From: Microbacterium paulum
Lineage (GTDB): Bacteria > Actinomycetota > Actinomycetes > Actinomycetales > Microbacteriaceae
Direction of reading: 5' to 3'
Length of the DNA stretch: 59,590 nucleotides
Assembly (NCBI RefSeq): GCF_015707995.1
Contig: NZ_JAAGRY010000012.1
Coordinates: 1-59,590 of the forward strand
Part shown: positions 39,278-48,430 of the stretch, one piece after another
Layout: the number at the start of each line of letters is the position of its first letter
Numbering within the stretch: the first letter of the stretch is position 1
Program-made: the position numbers and the translations under genes
The notes under the pieces: model-generated
Databases searched by the model: none
What the model was told of the DNA's origin: nothing
What the model saw: only the letters and a program-made list of their open reading frames with translations

Positions 39278-39676
39278 ATGACCGACATCGATTGGGACGA
39301 ACTGCGCCGCGTGGCCACGGATGCCATGGCGCGCGCCTATGCGCCCTATTCGCGCTACAAGGTGGGCGCCGCGGCGCTCGTCGGCGACGGCCGCATCGTG
39401 GCCGGCTGCAACGTCGAGAACGCCTCGTACGGCGTGGGACTGTGCGCGGAGTGCGCGCTCGTCGGCGACCTGCACATGTCGGGCGGCGGCCAGCTGGTCG
39501 CGTTCGTGTGCGTCAACGGCGCGGGCGAGACGATCATGCCGTGCGGCCGCTGCCGCCAGCTGCTGAACGAGTTCGCCCTGCCGGGCATGCTGCTCGAAAC
39601 CGTGTCGGGCATCCGCACGATCGACGAGGTGCTACCGGATGCCTTCGGCCCCCGAGACCTGGAGGCGGCACGATGA
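39278..39676 (+). CDS. cdd: cytidine deaminase
   Basis: 132 residues, the tetrameric zinc type. The zinc and catalytic residues are in GVGLCAECALVG (Cys and Glu) and MPCGRCRQLL (two Cys). The substrate loop is NVENASYG. It converts (deoxy)cytidine to (deoxy)uridine. ATG 39278 is preferred over GTG 39266, because the latter would start on the AAGGAG itself; spacing from AAGGAG to the ATG is 11 nt. The stop overlaps deoA. Confidence 0.96.
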   Translation: MTDIDWDELRRVATDAMARAYAPYSRYKVGAAALVGDGRIVAGCNVENASYGVGLCAECALVGDLHMSGGGQLVAFVCVNGAGETIMPCGRCRQLLNEFALPGMLLETVSGIRTIDEVLPDAFGPRDLEAAR

Positions 39677-40965
39677 GCGCACCCGAACCGTTCGACGCGG
39701 TCGACGTCATCCGCATCAAGCGCGACAAGGGCCAGGTGCCCGAAGACGCCCTGCGCTGGATGGTCGACGCCTACACGCGCGAATACGTCGCCGACTCGCA
39801 GATGGCCGCCTTCGCGATGGCGGTGCTGCTCAACGGCATGACGCGCGACGAGATCCGCGTGATGACCGACGCGATGATCGCCTCGGGTGAGCGCATGAGC
39901 TTCGCCGGTCTCGGCAAGCCGACGGTCGACAAGCACTCCACCGGCGGGGTGGGCGACAAGATCACCCTGCCGCTCGCGCCGCTCGTGGCGTCGTTCGGCG
40001 TCGCCGTGCCGCAGCTCTCGGGGCGCGGCCTCGGCCACACGGGCGGCACGCTCGACAAGCTCGAGTCGATCCCGGGCTGGCGCGCGGCGCTGTCGAACGA
40101 CGAGATCACCGCGCAGCTGCGCGGCGTCGGGGCCGTCATCTGCGCCGCCGGCACGGGCCTCGCGCCCGCCGACAAGCGTCTCTACGCCCTGCGCGACGTG
40201 ACCGGAACGGTCGAGGCGATCCCGCTGATCGCGTCGAGCATCATGTCGAAGAAGATCGCCGAAGGAACCGGCGCGCTCGTGCTCGACGTGAAGTTCGGCG
40301 GCGGCGCGTTCATGCGCGACGTCGACATGGCACGCGAGCTCGCCCGCACGATGGTCGCCCTCGGCACCGACTCGGGCGTCGCGACGACGGCCCTGCTCAC
40401 CGACATGAACACCCCGCTCGGGCTCACGATCGGCAACGCCAACGAGGTGCGCGAATCGGTCGAGGTGCTCGCCGGCGGCGGCCCCGCCGACATCGTCGAG
40501 CTCACCGTCGCCCTCGCCCGCGAGATGCTGACCCTCGCCGGTCAGCCCGACGCCGACGTCGAGAAGGCGCTGCAGAACGGGCAGGCCATGGATGCCTGGC
40601 GCGAGATGATCCGCGCGCAGGACGGCGACCCCGACGCGGCCCTTCCCGCCCCGCGCGAGACCCACACCGTGCTCGCACCCGCCTCGGGCGTGCTCACCCG
40701 CCTCGACGCGCTGCCGTTCGGCATCGCCGCCTGGCGGCTCGGCGCCGGCCGCGCGCGGGCGCAAGACCCCGTCATCCATTCGGCGGGCATCGATCTGCAC
40801 GCCAGGCCCGGCGACGAGGTGCAGGCCGGTCAGCCGCTGTTCACCTTGCTGGCCGATGATGACACCCGGTTCGGCCGCGCCCTCGACGCCCTCGAGGGCG
40901 CGTGGGAGATCGGAGCGGATGCCCCGGCATCCACCCCGCTCGTCCTCGAACGCATCACCGCCTGA
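39673..40965 (+). CDS. deoA: thymidine (pyrimidine-nucleoside) phosphorylase
   Basis: 430 residues. It opens with the alpha-domain IRIKRDKGQV, then has KHSTGGVGDKITLPLAPLVA (phosphate site), SGRGLGHTGGTLDKLES (family signature), the SIMSKKIAEG loop and the C-terminal lipoyl-like domain VIHSAGIDLHARPGDEV. It cleaves thymidine or uridine to base and (deoxy)ribose-1-phosphate. Start overlaps cdd (ATGA). It works directly on the cdd product. Confidence 0.96.
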   Translation: MSAPEPFDAVDVIRIKRDKGQVPEDALRWMVDAYTREYVADSQMAAFAMAVLLNGMTRDEIRVMTDAMIASGERMSFAGLGKPTVDKHSTGGVGDKITLPLAPLVASFGVAVPQLSGRGLGHTGGTLDKLESIPGWRAALSNDEITAQLRGVGAVICAAGTGLAPADKRLYALRDVTGTVEAIPLIASSIMSKKIAEGTGALVLDVKFGGGAFMRDVDMARELARTMVALGTDSGVATTALLTDMNTPLGLTIGNANEVRESVEVLAGGGPADIVELTVALAREMLTLAGQPDADVEKALQNGQAMDAWREMIRAQDGDPDAALPAPRETHTVLAPASGVLTRLDALPFGIAAWRLGAGRARAQDPVIHSAGIDLHARPGDEVQAGQPLFTLLADDDTRFGRALDALEGAWEIGADAPASTPLVLERITA

Positions 40966-41002
40966 CCTGCCCGACACCCCGTCGAAAACACAAGGAGCCA
41001 CC

Positions 41003-42118
41003 ATGGCCATCGACCAGCACGGCGACGCGATGCTTGACGGCGTCTCGATCCGTTCGCTTCCCAAGGTGTCGCTGCACGACCACCTCGACGGGGCGCTGCG
41101 CCCGCAGACCATCATCGAGCTCGCCGAGGCCGTCGACCTCGAGGTGCCCGAAAGTGACGCCGACGACCTCGCCGACTGGTTCGAAGACCAGAGCGACTCG
41201 GGCTCGCTCGTGGAGTACCTGAAGACGTTCGACCTCACCACGGCGGTCATGCAGACCGCCGACGGGCTCCGCCGCGTCGCGCGCGAGTTCGTCGAAGACC
41301 TCGCCGCCGACGGCGTGATCTACGGCGAGGTGCGCTGGGCGCCCGAGCAGCACCTCGCCGGCGGGCTGTCGCTCGAAGAGGCCGTCGAAGCCGTGCAGGA
41401 GGGCATCGAAGAGGGCGAAGACGAGGTGTCGGGCTCGGGCCGCGACATCCGCGTCGGGCAGCTGATCACCGCGATGCGCCACACCGACCGCTCGCTCGAG
41501 ATCGCGAAGCTCGCGGTCGACTTCCGCGGTCGCGGCGCCGTCGGGTTCGACATCGCCGGCCCCGAAGACGGCTTCCCCGCCTCGAACCACCGGGCGGCGT
41601 TCGACTACCTGGCATCCGCGTTCTTCCCGGTCACCGTGCACGCCGGTGAGGCGGCGGGGCTCGACTCGATCCGCTCGGCCCTCATCGACGGGCGCGCGCT
41701 GCGCCTCGGCCACGGGGTGCGCATCGCCGAAGACCTCGACGTGGTGCAGCAGAAGGGCGATGAGGTGCTCGTCACCTTCGGCGACCTGGCGCGCTGGGTG
41801 CGCGACCGCGAGATCCCGCTCGAGCTGTCGCCGTCCTCGAACCTGCAGACCGGCGCCATCGCGCGCTGGGGCACGGCCCTCGAAGACCACCCGTTCGACC
41901 TGCTCTACCAGCTGGGCTTCGCCGTCACCGTGAACGTCGACAACCGCACGATGAGCCGCACCTCGCTCACGCGCGAGCTGGCGCTGCTCGCCGAGACGTT
42001 CGACTACCGCCTCGAAGACCTCGAGGCCTTCCAGCTGAACGCCGCCGCGGGCGCCTTCCTCTCGGTCGAAGAGCGCGAAGAGCTCATCGAGCTGATCGGC
42101 GAGGGCTTCTCGGCCTGA
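41003..42118 (+). CDS. add: adenosine deaminase
   Basis: 371 residues, TIM-barrel amidohydrolase. Metal and catalytic residues: HDH in PKVSLHDHLDGALRP, the His of FPVTVHAGEAAG with its Glu, RLGHGVRI, and the Asp in VTVNVDNRTMS. It turns adenosine and deoxyadenosine into inosine and deoxyinosine for the phosphorylase coded at 53.4 kb. The ATG follows AAGGAG by 7 nt and lies 37 nt after deoA, so it is part of the salvage operon. An internal stretch EGIEEGEDEV is more acidic than in E. coli Add. Confidence 0.95.
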   Translation: MAIDQHGDAMLDGVSIRSLPKVSLHDHLDGALRPQTIIELAEAVDLEVPESDADDLADWFEDQSDSGSLVEYLKTFDLTTAVMQTADGLRRVAREFVEDLAADGVIYGEVRWAPEQHLAGGLSLEEAVEAVQEGIEEGEDEVSGSGRDIRVGQLITAMRHTDRSLEIAKLAVDFRGRGAVGFDIAGPEDGFPASNHRAAFDYLASAFFPVTVHAGEAAGLDSIRSALIDGRALRLGHGVRIAEDLDVVQQKGDEVLVTFGDLARWVRDREIPLELSPSSNLQTGAIARWGTALEDHPFDLLYQLGFAVTVNVDNRTMSRTSLTRELALLAETFDYRLEDLEAFQLNAAAGAFLSVEEREELIELIGEGFSA

Positions 42119-42225
42119 GCCCGCTCTCGTCGCGAATCACCACTCGTTTCGCGAATCACCGCCCCATCGGCGCCAATGCGGTGGTGATTCGGCGTGGGCG
42201 TGGTGATTCGCGGGCGCCGGGCGCG
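42119..42225. repeat. convergent gap with nested inverted repeats (REP-like, likely bidirectional terminator)
   Basis: CGCGAATCACCAC (42131-42143) is the perfect 13-nt reverse complement of 42200-42212. Two further, slightly diverged copies of the same core (42150-42162 and 42178-42193) are nested inside with opposite orientation. add and the hydrolase gene converge here, so the structure can end transcription from both sides. Confidence 0.7.
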
Positions 42226-42984
42226 TCAGCGGGTGAGCGCGGATGCCAGGGTGCCGACCTGCTCGACCACGACGGCCTCGACCTCGGCGTCGGTCGCGGT
42301 GGGGGTGCCGTCGCCGGGCTGCGGGCCGTAGTCGCCGAAGGATGCGTCCGAGGCGCCGGGAATCTCGACCATGGTCGCGTCGGCGGGGAGCAGGTGCCGC
42401 GCGTCGGCGATCTTCTGCGGGGTCGACAGCCCGTCTTCAGACCCCGACAGGCTGAGCACCGGCAGCCCCGAGGCCGACAGATCGTTCGCGCAGTACGACG
42501 CGAACAGCACGAGCGCCTCGGCATCGGATGCCAGTTGGCACGCCTTCACGCCGCCGAGGGAGTGCCCGCCCACCATCCACGAGCCGACGCCCAGCGCGAG
42601 ATCGGTGAAGGTCGACAGCGGCCGCAGGTCGAAGAACGCGAGGTTGAGCCACGCTTTCGTGATCACGACGGTCAGCCCGTCGTCGGTGACGAGGCCCAGG
42701 AGGATCGACGCGTACGCCCACGGATCGACCTTCGCGCCCGGGATGAACACGAGGCCGGCGCCGGTCTCCGAGGCGCCCGCGGGCGCGAGCACGATCGCCG
42801 CGCTGTCGTCGGTGATCGCGATGCGCTCGTCGGCGCGTACGGCGGCGAGCGGCTCGGGTTCGGCGGCCATGACGCCCACCTGGCTGTAGACGAGGATGCC
42901 GACGATCGCCGCCACCAGCAGACCGCCGACGATGCCGAGGGTCCAGCGGACGATGCGGCGGCCTCGGGAGCGTTTCTTCGTCAC
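42226..42984 (-). CDS. membrane-anchored alpha/beta hydrolase-like protein, catalytic His apparently replaced
   Basis: 252 residues. A basic start MTKKRSRGRR and one helix (about 12-35) anchor it, with the rest outside. The alpha/beta hydrolase marks are FIPGAKVDPWAYASIL, GGHSLGGVKACQLA (nucleophile Ser) and LSGSEDGLSTP (acidic residue). In this family a stretch like GGNHAQFGDYGPQPGDG normally gives the catalytic His; here it reads GASDASFGDYGPQPGDG, with Asp where His is expected. TAAACT lies 6 nt before the GTG. It may be an inactive or altered enzyme; the substrate is unknown. Confidence 0.85.
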   Translation of the reverse strand: MTKKRSRGRRIVRWTLGIVGGLLVAAIVGILVYSQVGVMAAEPEPLAAVRADERIAITDDSAAIVLAPAGASETGAGLVFIPGAKVDPWAYASILLGLVTDDGLTVVITKAWLNLAFFDLRPLSTFTDLALGVGSWMVGGHSLGGVKACQLASDAEALVLFASYCANDLSASGLPVLSLSGSEDGLSTPQKIADARHLLPADATMVEIPGASDASFGDYGPQPGDGTPTATDAEVEAVVVEQVGTLASALTR

Positions 42985-43012
42985 GGCCGCAGTTTACGGG
43001 CCGGGGCGCGCC

Positions 43013-44164
43013 TCAGCCGAGCTCGCCCTGGCGCCCGCGCACGACCTCTTCGACCGCGGCGAAGAGCGGATGCCCCGCCTCGAGACCGGTCACCGACGTC
43101 GTGAAGGCGGCGGCGTCCTCGTCGCGCAAGCGCTGCTGCAGCTCGACCGACTGCTCGTCGCTCGGCACGTCGAAGGCGAGAGCGGCGCCCATCGCCGCGA
43201 CGAGCGCCGCCGTCGGCAGCCCGCGCTCCGCCGCCGAGGCGGCGGGGGAGACGAACCGCTCGTTGCGCGACAGCTTGCGCAGCGGCTGGCGGCCGACGCG
43301 CTCGACCGTGTCGGGCAGGGCCGGGTTGGCGAACCGGCGGAGGATCGTCGCCCGGTAGTCTGCGAGCTCCGTGGCATCCAACCCGTGCACCGCCTCGAGC
43401 AGAGCCGAGGTCTCTTCGAGGGTCGATTCGACCTTCGCGGCGATCTCGGGGTCGGCCAGCGCGTCGGAGATCTTCTCGATCCCCGCCTGCGCGCCGTAGT
43501 ACGCCGTGGTGGCGTGGCCCGTGTTCACGGTGAAGAGCTTGCGCTCGATGTAGGGCGCGAGGTCGTCGACGAAGTGCGCCCCCGGAATGTGCGGCGGCTG
43601 GTCGCCGAACGGATGCCTCTCGATCGCCCACTCGTAGAACGGCTCGACGGTGACGTCGACGCCCTCGCCGGCGGGCTGCGCGGGAACGATGCGGTCGACG
43701 GCGGTGTTGGCGAACACGGCGCGCGCCGAGACGGCGTCCCACCCGTCGCCGGCCTGCTTCTGCATCTCTTCGCGCAGCAGATCGGTCGCGTCGATCGCGT
43801 TCTCGCACGCCATGATCTGCAGGGCCGGGCGCGCCGGGTCGCGCAGGGCGAGGCCTGCGACGATGTGCGGCGCGACGAAGCGCAGGATGGTCGGGCCGAC
43901 CGCGGTGGTCACGACGTCGGCGGTGGACACCTCGTCGATGACGGCCTGCGCGTCGGCGGAGCTGTCGATCGCGCGGAACCCGGTGACGACCTTATCGGTG
44001 CCCCCGTCGCCGACCTCGTGCACCGTGTATTCGGAGACGGCATTGATCGCCTCGACGAGCGGCGCCGAGACGTCGGAGAAGACGAGCTCGTACCCGCCCT
44101 CGTGCAAGAGCAGACCGACGAACCCGCGGCCGATGTTGCCGGCTCCGAAGTGGACCGCTTTCAT
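43013..44164 (-). CDS. mtlD: mannitol-1-phosphate 5-dehydrogenase
   Basis: 383 residues. The N-terminal Rossmann loop is [17 protein letters not shown], the NAD site of MtlD. It has [24 protein letters not shown] and the catalytic region [12 protein letters not shown] with [10 protein letters not shown]. It oxidises mannitol-1-phosphate to fructose-6-phosphate after PTS uptake. The ATG is 8 nt after the EIIA stop. Last gene of the mannitol operon. Confidence 0.96.
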   Translation of the reverse strand: MKAVHFGAGNIGRGFVGLLLHEGGYELVFSDVSAPLVEAINAVSEYTVHEVGDGGTDKVVTGFRAIDSSADAQAVIDEVSTADVVTTAVGPTILRFVAPHIVAGLALRDPARPALQIMACENAIDATDLLREEMQKQAGDGWDAVSARAVFANTAVDRIVPAQPAGEGVDVTVEPFYEWAIERHPFGDQPPHIPGAHFVDDLAPYIERKLFTVNTGHATTAYYGAQAGIEKISDALADPEIAAKVESTLEETSALLEAVHGLDATELADYRATILRRFANPALPDTVERVGRQPLRKLSRNERFVSPAASAAERGLPTAALVAAMGAALAFDVPSDEQSVELQQRLRDEDAAAFTTSVTGLEAGHPLFAAVEEVVRGRQGELG

Positions 44165-44172
44165 GGCGCGCC

Positions 44173-44610
44173 TCAGCCGTTCACCGACGAGAGCAGCGCG
44201 AACAGGTCTTCGGGGCTCGCCGCGGCCTTCAAGCGGGCGACCTCTTCGTCTTCGGAGAAGATCAGCGCGATCTGCGAGAGGATCTCGAGGTGCTCGTCGC
44301 CCTTGCCGGCGATGCCGACGACGAAGGTGACGTCGCGCCCGTCCCAGTCGATCCCGCCGTCGTAGCGCACGAACGACAGCGCCGAATCGAGGATCGCGTC
44401 TTTCGTCTCGTTCGTGCCGTGCGGGATGGCCAGCTCGTTGCCCATGTAGGTCGAGACGGTCTGCTCGCGCTGCAGCATGGCATCGAAGTAGGCCGCGGTC
44501 ACCGCCCCGGCATCCTGCAAGATGCCCGCCGCCTCGCGCATCGCCTCTTCTTTGCTCACCGATCCGGGGTGGATACGGATCTGGTCGATCGTCAGCACGC
44601 TCTGCGTCAT
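44173..44610 (-). CDS. mtlF: mannitol-specific PTS enzyme IIA
   Basis: 145 residues, PTS_EIIA_2 fold. The phosphorylated His64 is in [32 protein letters not shown] is the second conserved block. It takes phosphate from HPr and passes it to the EIIB domain of MtlA. It lies between mtlA and mtlD in the same operon. Confidence 0.95.
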   Translation of the reverse strand: MTQSVLTIDQIRIHPGSVSKEEAMREAAGILQDAGAVTAAYFDAMLQREQTVSTYMGNELAIPHGTNETKDAILDSALSFVRYDGGIDWDGRDVTFVVGIAGKGDEHLEILSQIALIFSEDEEVARLKAAASPEDLFALLSSVNG

Positions 44611-44707
44611 GATGTTGCTCTTTCTGTGGGACTGCGGGCGGGATACGTGTGGGGGAGCGACCGCGCGGCCGAGGGCGTGGTGCCGGCCCGGCCGCGCGGG
44701 GCTCTCG

Positions 44708-46393
44708 TCAGTTCTTCTCGTGCTGTTCGCGCACCAGGTTCACGACCTCGTCGTACTTCGGCGAGTTCATGAAGTTGTCGACCGAGACGTGCATCGCGTC
44801 GGGGGTGCGCCCGCGGGCGCGGTCGGTGAGCTGCTGCTGCGTGATCACGAGGTCTTCGGTGCCGTCGAGGTTCGCGATGGCCTTGTTGGTCACCGAGATG
44901 TCGTCGAATCCGGCCTTCTTGATCTTGTTGCGCAGCACGCTCGCGCCCATCGCCGACGATCCCATGCCCGCGTCGCACGCGAACACGATCGTCGAGATGT
45001 GCGCAGGTGCGCGGGTGGCACCGGCCGCGATGGCGTCGGCGGCGAAGTCGGCGCGCGTGGGCGCCTGGTCTCCGCCGACCGCGGCGTTCGCGGCAGCGCC
45101 CGCGCGCAGGTTCGACAGCGCCTCCGAGCTCTTGCCCTTGTTGGCCTCGGTCTGCGCGATCGCCGCCTCGAACGACGCGGATGCCTCGGCGTCGGCGGCC
45201 AGGTCGCGCTTGCGCGAAGCCCGCAGGATCACACCCGCGATGAGGAACGTGACGAGGGCGGCGAGGGCGACCGACAGGAGCACGACGAGCAGGTTCCCGA
45301 CGCCGGGGCCGATCGCTGCGGCGCTGACGGCGATGATCGAGCCGGGGGCCGCCGGGAAGGCGAGGCCGCCGCCGAGCAGCATGTTGGTCGTGACGCCGGT
45401 GGCACCGCCCGCGATGAGGGCGAGGATCGTCATCGGCTTCGACAGCGCGTAAGGGAAGTAGATCTCGTGGATGCCCCCGAAGAACTGGATGATGATCGCG
45501 CCGGGAGCCGAGGCGCGCGCCGCACCGACACCGAAGAAGGTGAAGGCGAGCAGCAGGCCGAGGCCCGGTCCGGGGTTCGCCTCGATGAGGAACAGGATCG
45601 ACTTGCCGGTCTCGGTCGCCTGCTCGATGCCGAGCGGGGTGAACACGCCGTGGTTGATGGCGTTGTTGAGGAACAGCACCTTCGCCGGTTCGACGATGAT
45701 CGACAGCAGCGGCAGCAGGTTGAGCGAGACGAGCCAGTCGACGACGCTGCCGAGCACGGTCGAGACGCCGAGCATGACGGGGCCGAAGACGAAGAACCCG
45801 ACGATGGCGAGGATCATGCCCAGGATGCCGGCGGAGAAGTTGTTCACCAGCATCTCGAAGCCGGGCTTGATCTTGCCGTCCCACAGCCGGTCCATCTGCT
45901 TGGTGACCCACGCGGCCAGCGGCCCCATGATCATCGCGCCGAGGAACATCGGGATGTCGGTGCCGACGATGACACCCATCGTCGCGATCGTGGCGACCAC
46001 GCCGCCGCGCGCGCCGTAGACCATGCGGCCGCCGGTGTTCGCGATGAGAAGCGGCAGCAGGTAGGTCACCATCGGGCCGACGAGGCCGACGTAGGCGGCG
46101 AAGTTTCCGTTGTCGCCGCTCGCGAGGGCGGTCATCGCGCCCTGCCAGCCGATGGTCTCGGCGTTTCCGCCGCCGCCGATGATCTCGGCGACCGGGTACC
46201 AGTGCCAGCCGAACGGGCTCTCGGCCCCGAAGAAGCCCTTCGTGATGAAGAGCATCGTGATGAAGCCCCAGGCGATGAATGCCGCGATGTTGGGCATGAT
46301 CATGCCCGAGAGGAAGGTGCCGAACCGCTGCACGCCGACGCGTGCGCGGTTGACACCTCCCGTCGTGCCTGTCGTAGGGGACGCCGTTGTCAT
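44708..46393 (-). CDS. mtlA: mannitol PTS enzyme IICB
   Basis: 561 residues. The EIIC domain (about 20-350) opens with VQRFGTFLSGMIMPNIAAFIAWGF and has NNFSAGILGMILA, NNAINHGVFTPLG and GGIHEIYFPYALSKP, the sugar-binding core. A linker of about 100 Ala-rich residues follows. The EIIB domain (about 465-561) has the phosphorylated Cys473 in FACDAGMGSSAMGA. It imports and phosphorylates mannitol. The ATG follows GAAGGAG; 37 nt after ptsI. Confidence 0.96.
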   Translation of the reverse strand: MTTASPTTGTTGGVNRARVGVQRFGTFLSGMIMPNIAAFIAWGFITMLFITKGFFGAESPFGWHWYPVAEIIGGGGNAETIGWQGAMTALASGDNGNFAAYVGLVGPMVTYLLPLLIANTGGRMVYGARGGVVATIATMGVIVGTDIPMFLGAMIMGPLAAWVTKQMDRLWDGKIKPGFEMLVNNFSAGILGMILAIVGFFVFGPVMLGVSTVLGSVVDWLVSLNLLPLLSIIVEPAKVLFLNNAINHGVFTPLGIEQATETGKSILFLIEANPGPGLGLLLAFTFFGVGAARASAPGAIIIQFFGGIHEIYFPYALSKPMTILALIAGGATGVTTNMLLGGGLAFPAAPGSIIAVSAAAIGPGVGNLLVVLLSVALAALVTFLIAGVILRASRKRDLAADAEASASFEAAIAQTEANKGKSSEALSNLRAGAAANAAVGGDQAPTRADFAADAIAAGATRAPAHISTIVFACDAGMGSSAMGASVLRNKIKKAGFDDISVTNKAIANLDGTEDLVITQQQLTDRARGRTPDAMHVSVDNFMNSPKYDEVVNLVREQHEKN

Positions 46394-46430
46394 GTCGAAC
46401 TCCTTCGGGTGGGTGATGCAGGTGCCGCGC

Positions 46431-48092
46431 TCAGGCGGCGGTCTCGGCCGCAGCCTGCGCTGCAGCCCGGGCAGATGCCGCGTCATCGGCGGCGAGGGCG
46501 GCCTCGGCGATGCGCTGGGCGTCGGCGAGGGTGTGCTGCAGCAGCGAGGCGCGCACGTCGGCGAGCGCGGTGGGCGCCATCGACAGGCTCGTCGCGCCGA
46601 GGCCGACGAGCACGACCGCGAGGAGCGGGTCGGCGGCCGCCTCGCCGCAGATGCCGACGGGCTTACCGTTGACCTTGCCGCCGTCGGCCGTCATCTTGAT
46701 GAGCGTCAGCACCGCGGGATGCCACGGGTCCTGATACGACGCCACCGAACCCAGCAGCCGGTCGGCGGCGAGGGTGTACTGCGTGAGGTCGTTGGTGCCG
46801 ATCGAGGCGAAGTCGGCGATCTCGAGGTGGCGACGCGCCTGGATCGCCGAGGCGGGCACCTCGACCATGATGCCGGCGGTCTTGATGCCGTACTCCTTCG
46901 CGATGGTGACGAAGTATTGGGTCTCCTCGACCGTCGACACCATCGGCGCCATCACCCAGAGGTCCGCCTCGGTCGCTTTGTCGGCGTTCGCGAGGGCGGT
47001 GAGCTGCTCGCGCAGGATGTCTTCGCTCGCACGCAGCGCGCGAAGGCCGCGGAGGCCCAGCGCCGGGTTGTCTTCGTGGGCGTCGTTGAGGAAGGCGAGG
47101 GGCTTGTCGGCACCGGCATCCAGGGCCCGCACCACGACCTTCTTGCCGGGGAAGGCCTGCAGCAGCTCGGTGTACGAGGCGGTCTGCTCGTCGACGGTCG
47201 GCGCCTGCGTGGCCGAGAGGAAGAGGAATTCGGTGCGGAAGAGGCCGACGCCCTCGGCGCCGAGCTCGACGGCCTCGGCGGCCCCGCCCGGCTTGCCGAG
47301 GTTGGCGAGCAGGGGTACGGCCGTGCCGTCTTTGAGGGCGCCGGGGGTGATCGGGGCAGAGGCCGCCGCGGCGCGCGCGTCGGCACGGTGCTGCGCGGCC
47401 GCGAGCTCGTCGGCGCTCGGGTTCGTCGTGACGACGCCCTTCGCGGCATCCACGATCACCGTCTCGCCGTCGACGAGGTCCTTCGCCGCCGCCACGCCGA
47501 CGACCGCGGGGATCGACTTCTCGCGCGCGAGGATCGCGGTGTGCGAGGTCGGTCCGCCGTCGGTCGTGACGAGGGCGAGCACCTTGTCGAGGTCGAGCAG
47601 GGCGGTGTCGGCGGGGGCGAGGTCTTTCGCGACGAGCACGAACGGGTGGCCCGGGTCGGGGATGCCGGGGGCGGGAAGGCCGCGCAGGCGCGCGATGACC
47701 CGCTGCGCCACGTCGTCGAGGTCGGCCGCGCGCTCGCCCAGATAGCCGCCCATCGCGGCGAGCTGATCGCGGAAGCTCGCAAACGCGTCGTAGACGGCGA
47801 ACTCGCCCGTTTTGCCGGCGTTGACGCGGGTCGACACTTCGGCATCCAGGGTCGGGTCCTCGGCCATCATGGCCTGGGCCTCGAGCACCTCGCGGGCCAT
47901 GCCGCCCGCCTTCTGCCCGCGCTCTTCGAGCTCGCGGGCGACCGCGGCGACGGCCTCGCGAACCCGGGCGAGCTCTTCGTCGGGGGTGCGTGTGCTGGGG
48001 GCGTCCTCGGGGGCGGGGGACGGCTCCGCCATACGGGCCACCGGGCCCTGGGCGACACCGAGTCCGATGCCCACTCCGCGCAGTTCGGTCAT
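46431..48092 (-). CDS. ptsI: phosphoenolpyruvate-protein phosphotransferase (enzyme I)
   Basis: 553 residues. The phosphorylated His184 is in GGPTSHTAILAREKSIP. The C-terminal PEP-binding barrel has GLFRTEFLFL, RALDAGADKPL, MVEVPASA, FASIGTNDLTQYTLAADR and GICGEAA with the catalytic Cys. It starts the PTS relay from PEP. Preceded by GAAGGAG. It ends in a low-complexity Ala tail. A general PTS protein inside a mannitol operon implies mannitol may be the main PTS sugar, or that this operon supplies the whole system. Confidence 0.97.
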   Translation of the reverse strand: MTELRGVGIGLGVAQGPVARMAEPSPAPEDAPSTRTPDEELARVREAVAAVARELEERGQKAGGMAREVLEAQAMMAEDPTLDAEVSTRVNAGKTGEFAVYDAFASFRDQLAAMGGYLGERAADLDDVAQRVIARLRGLPAPGIPDPGHPFVLVAKDLAPADTALLDLDKVLALVTTDGGPTSHTAILAREKSIPAVVGVAAAKDLVDGETVIVDAAKGVVTTNPSADELAAAQHRADARAAAASAPITPGALKDGTAVPLLANLGKPGGAAEAVELGAEGVGLFRTEFLFLSATQAPTVDEQTASYTELLQAFPGKKVVVRALDAGADKPLAFLNDAHEDNPALGLRGLRALRASEDILREQLTALANADKATEADLWVMAPMVSTVEETQYFVTIAKEYGIKTAGIMVEVPASAIQARRHLEIADFASIGTNDLTQYTLAADRLLGSVASYQDPWHPAVLTLIKMTADGGKVNGKPVGICGEAAADPLLAVVLVGLGATSLSMAPTALADVRASLLQHTLADAQRIAEAALAADDAASARAAAQAAAETAA

Positions 48093-48154
48093 GTCCGTGA
48101 TCTCCTTCGATTCAGTTGTCGTGCGAGGGGTCTTCGTGTCGATCCTCGGTGAGG

Positions 48155-48430
48155 TCAGGCCTCGTCGAAGTCGGTGGTCAGCAGCTCGGCGAGGGTGTCG
48201 AGCACCGAGGCCGCGTTCTCGCCGTCGGCGGTGAGGGTGACGTAGTCGCCCTTCTCTGCGCCGAGCGAGATGACGCCGAGGATGCTCGCCGCGTTGACCG
48301 GCGCGCCCGACCCCTTCGAGATGGTCACCGGGATGCCGGAGTCCTTCACCGCCTGCGCGAAGAGCTTCGCCGGGCGGGCGTGCAGTCCGTTCGATGATCC
48401 GATGCGGATCGTGCGGGTGACCTCGGTCAT
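48155..48430 (-). CDS. ptsH: HPr phosphocarrier protein
   Basis: 91 residues. The active His17 is in SSNGLHARPAKLFA, and the regulatory-serine region is NAASILGVISLG (Ser49). It carries phosphate from enzyme I to the EIIA proteins. The ATG overlaps the stop of the upstream EIIB-like gene (ATGA) and it lies 62 nt before ptsI. Confidence 0.96.
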   Translation of the reverse strand: MTEVTRTIRIGSSNGLHARPAKLFAQAVKDSGIPVTISKGSGAPVNAASILGVISLGAEKGDYVTLTADGENAASVLDTLAELLTTDFDEA

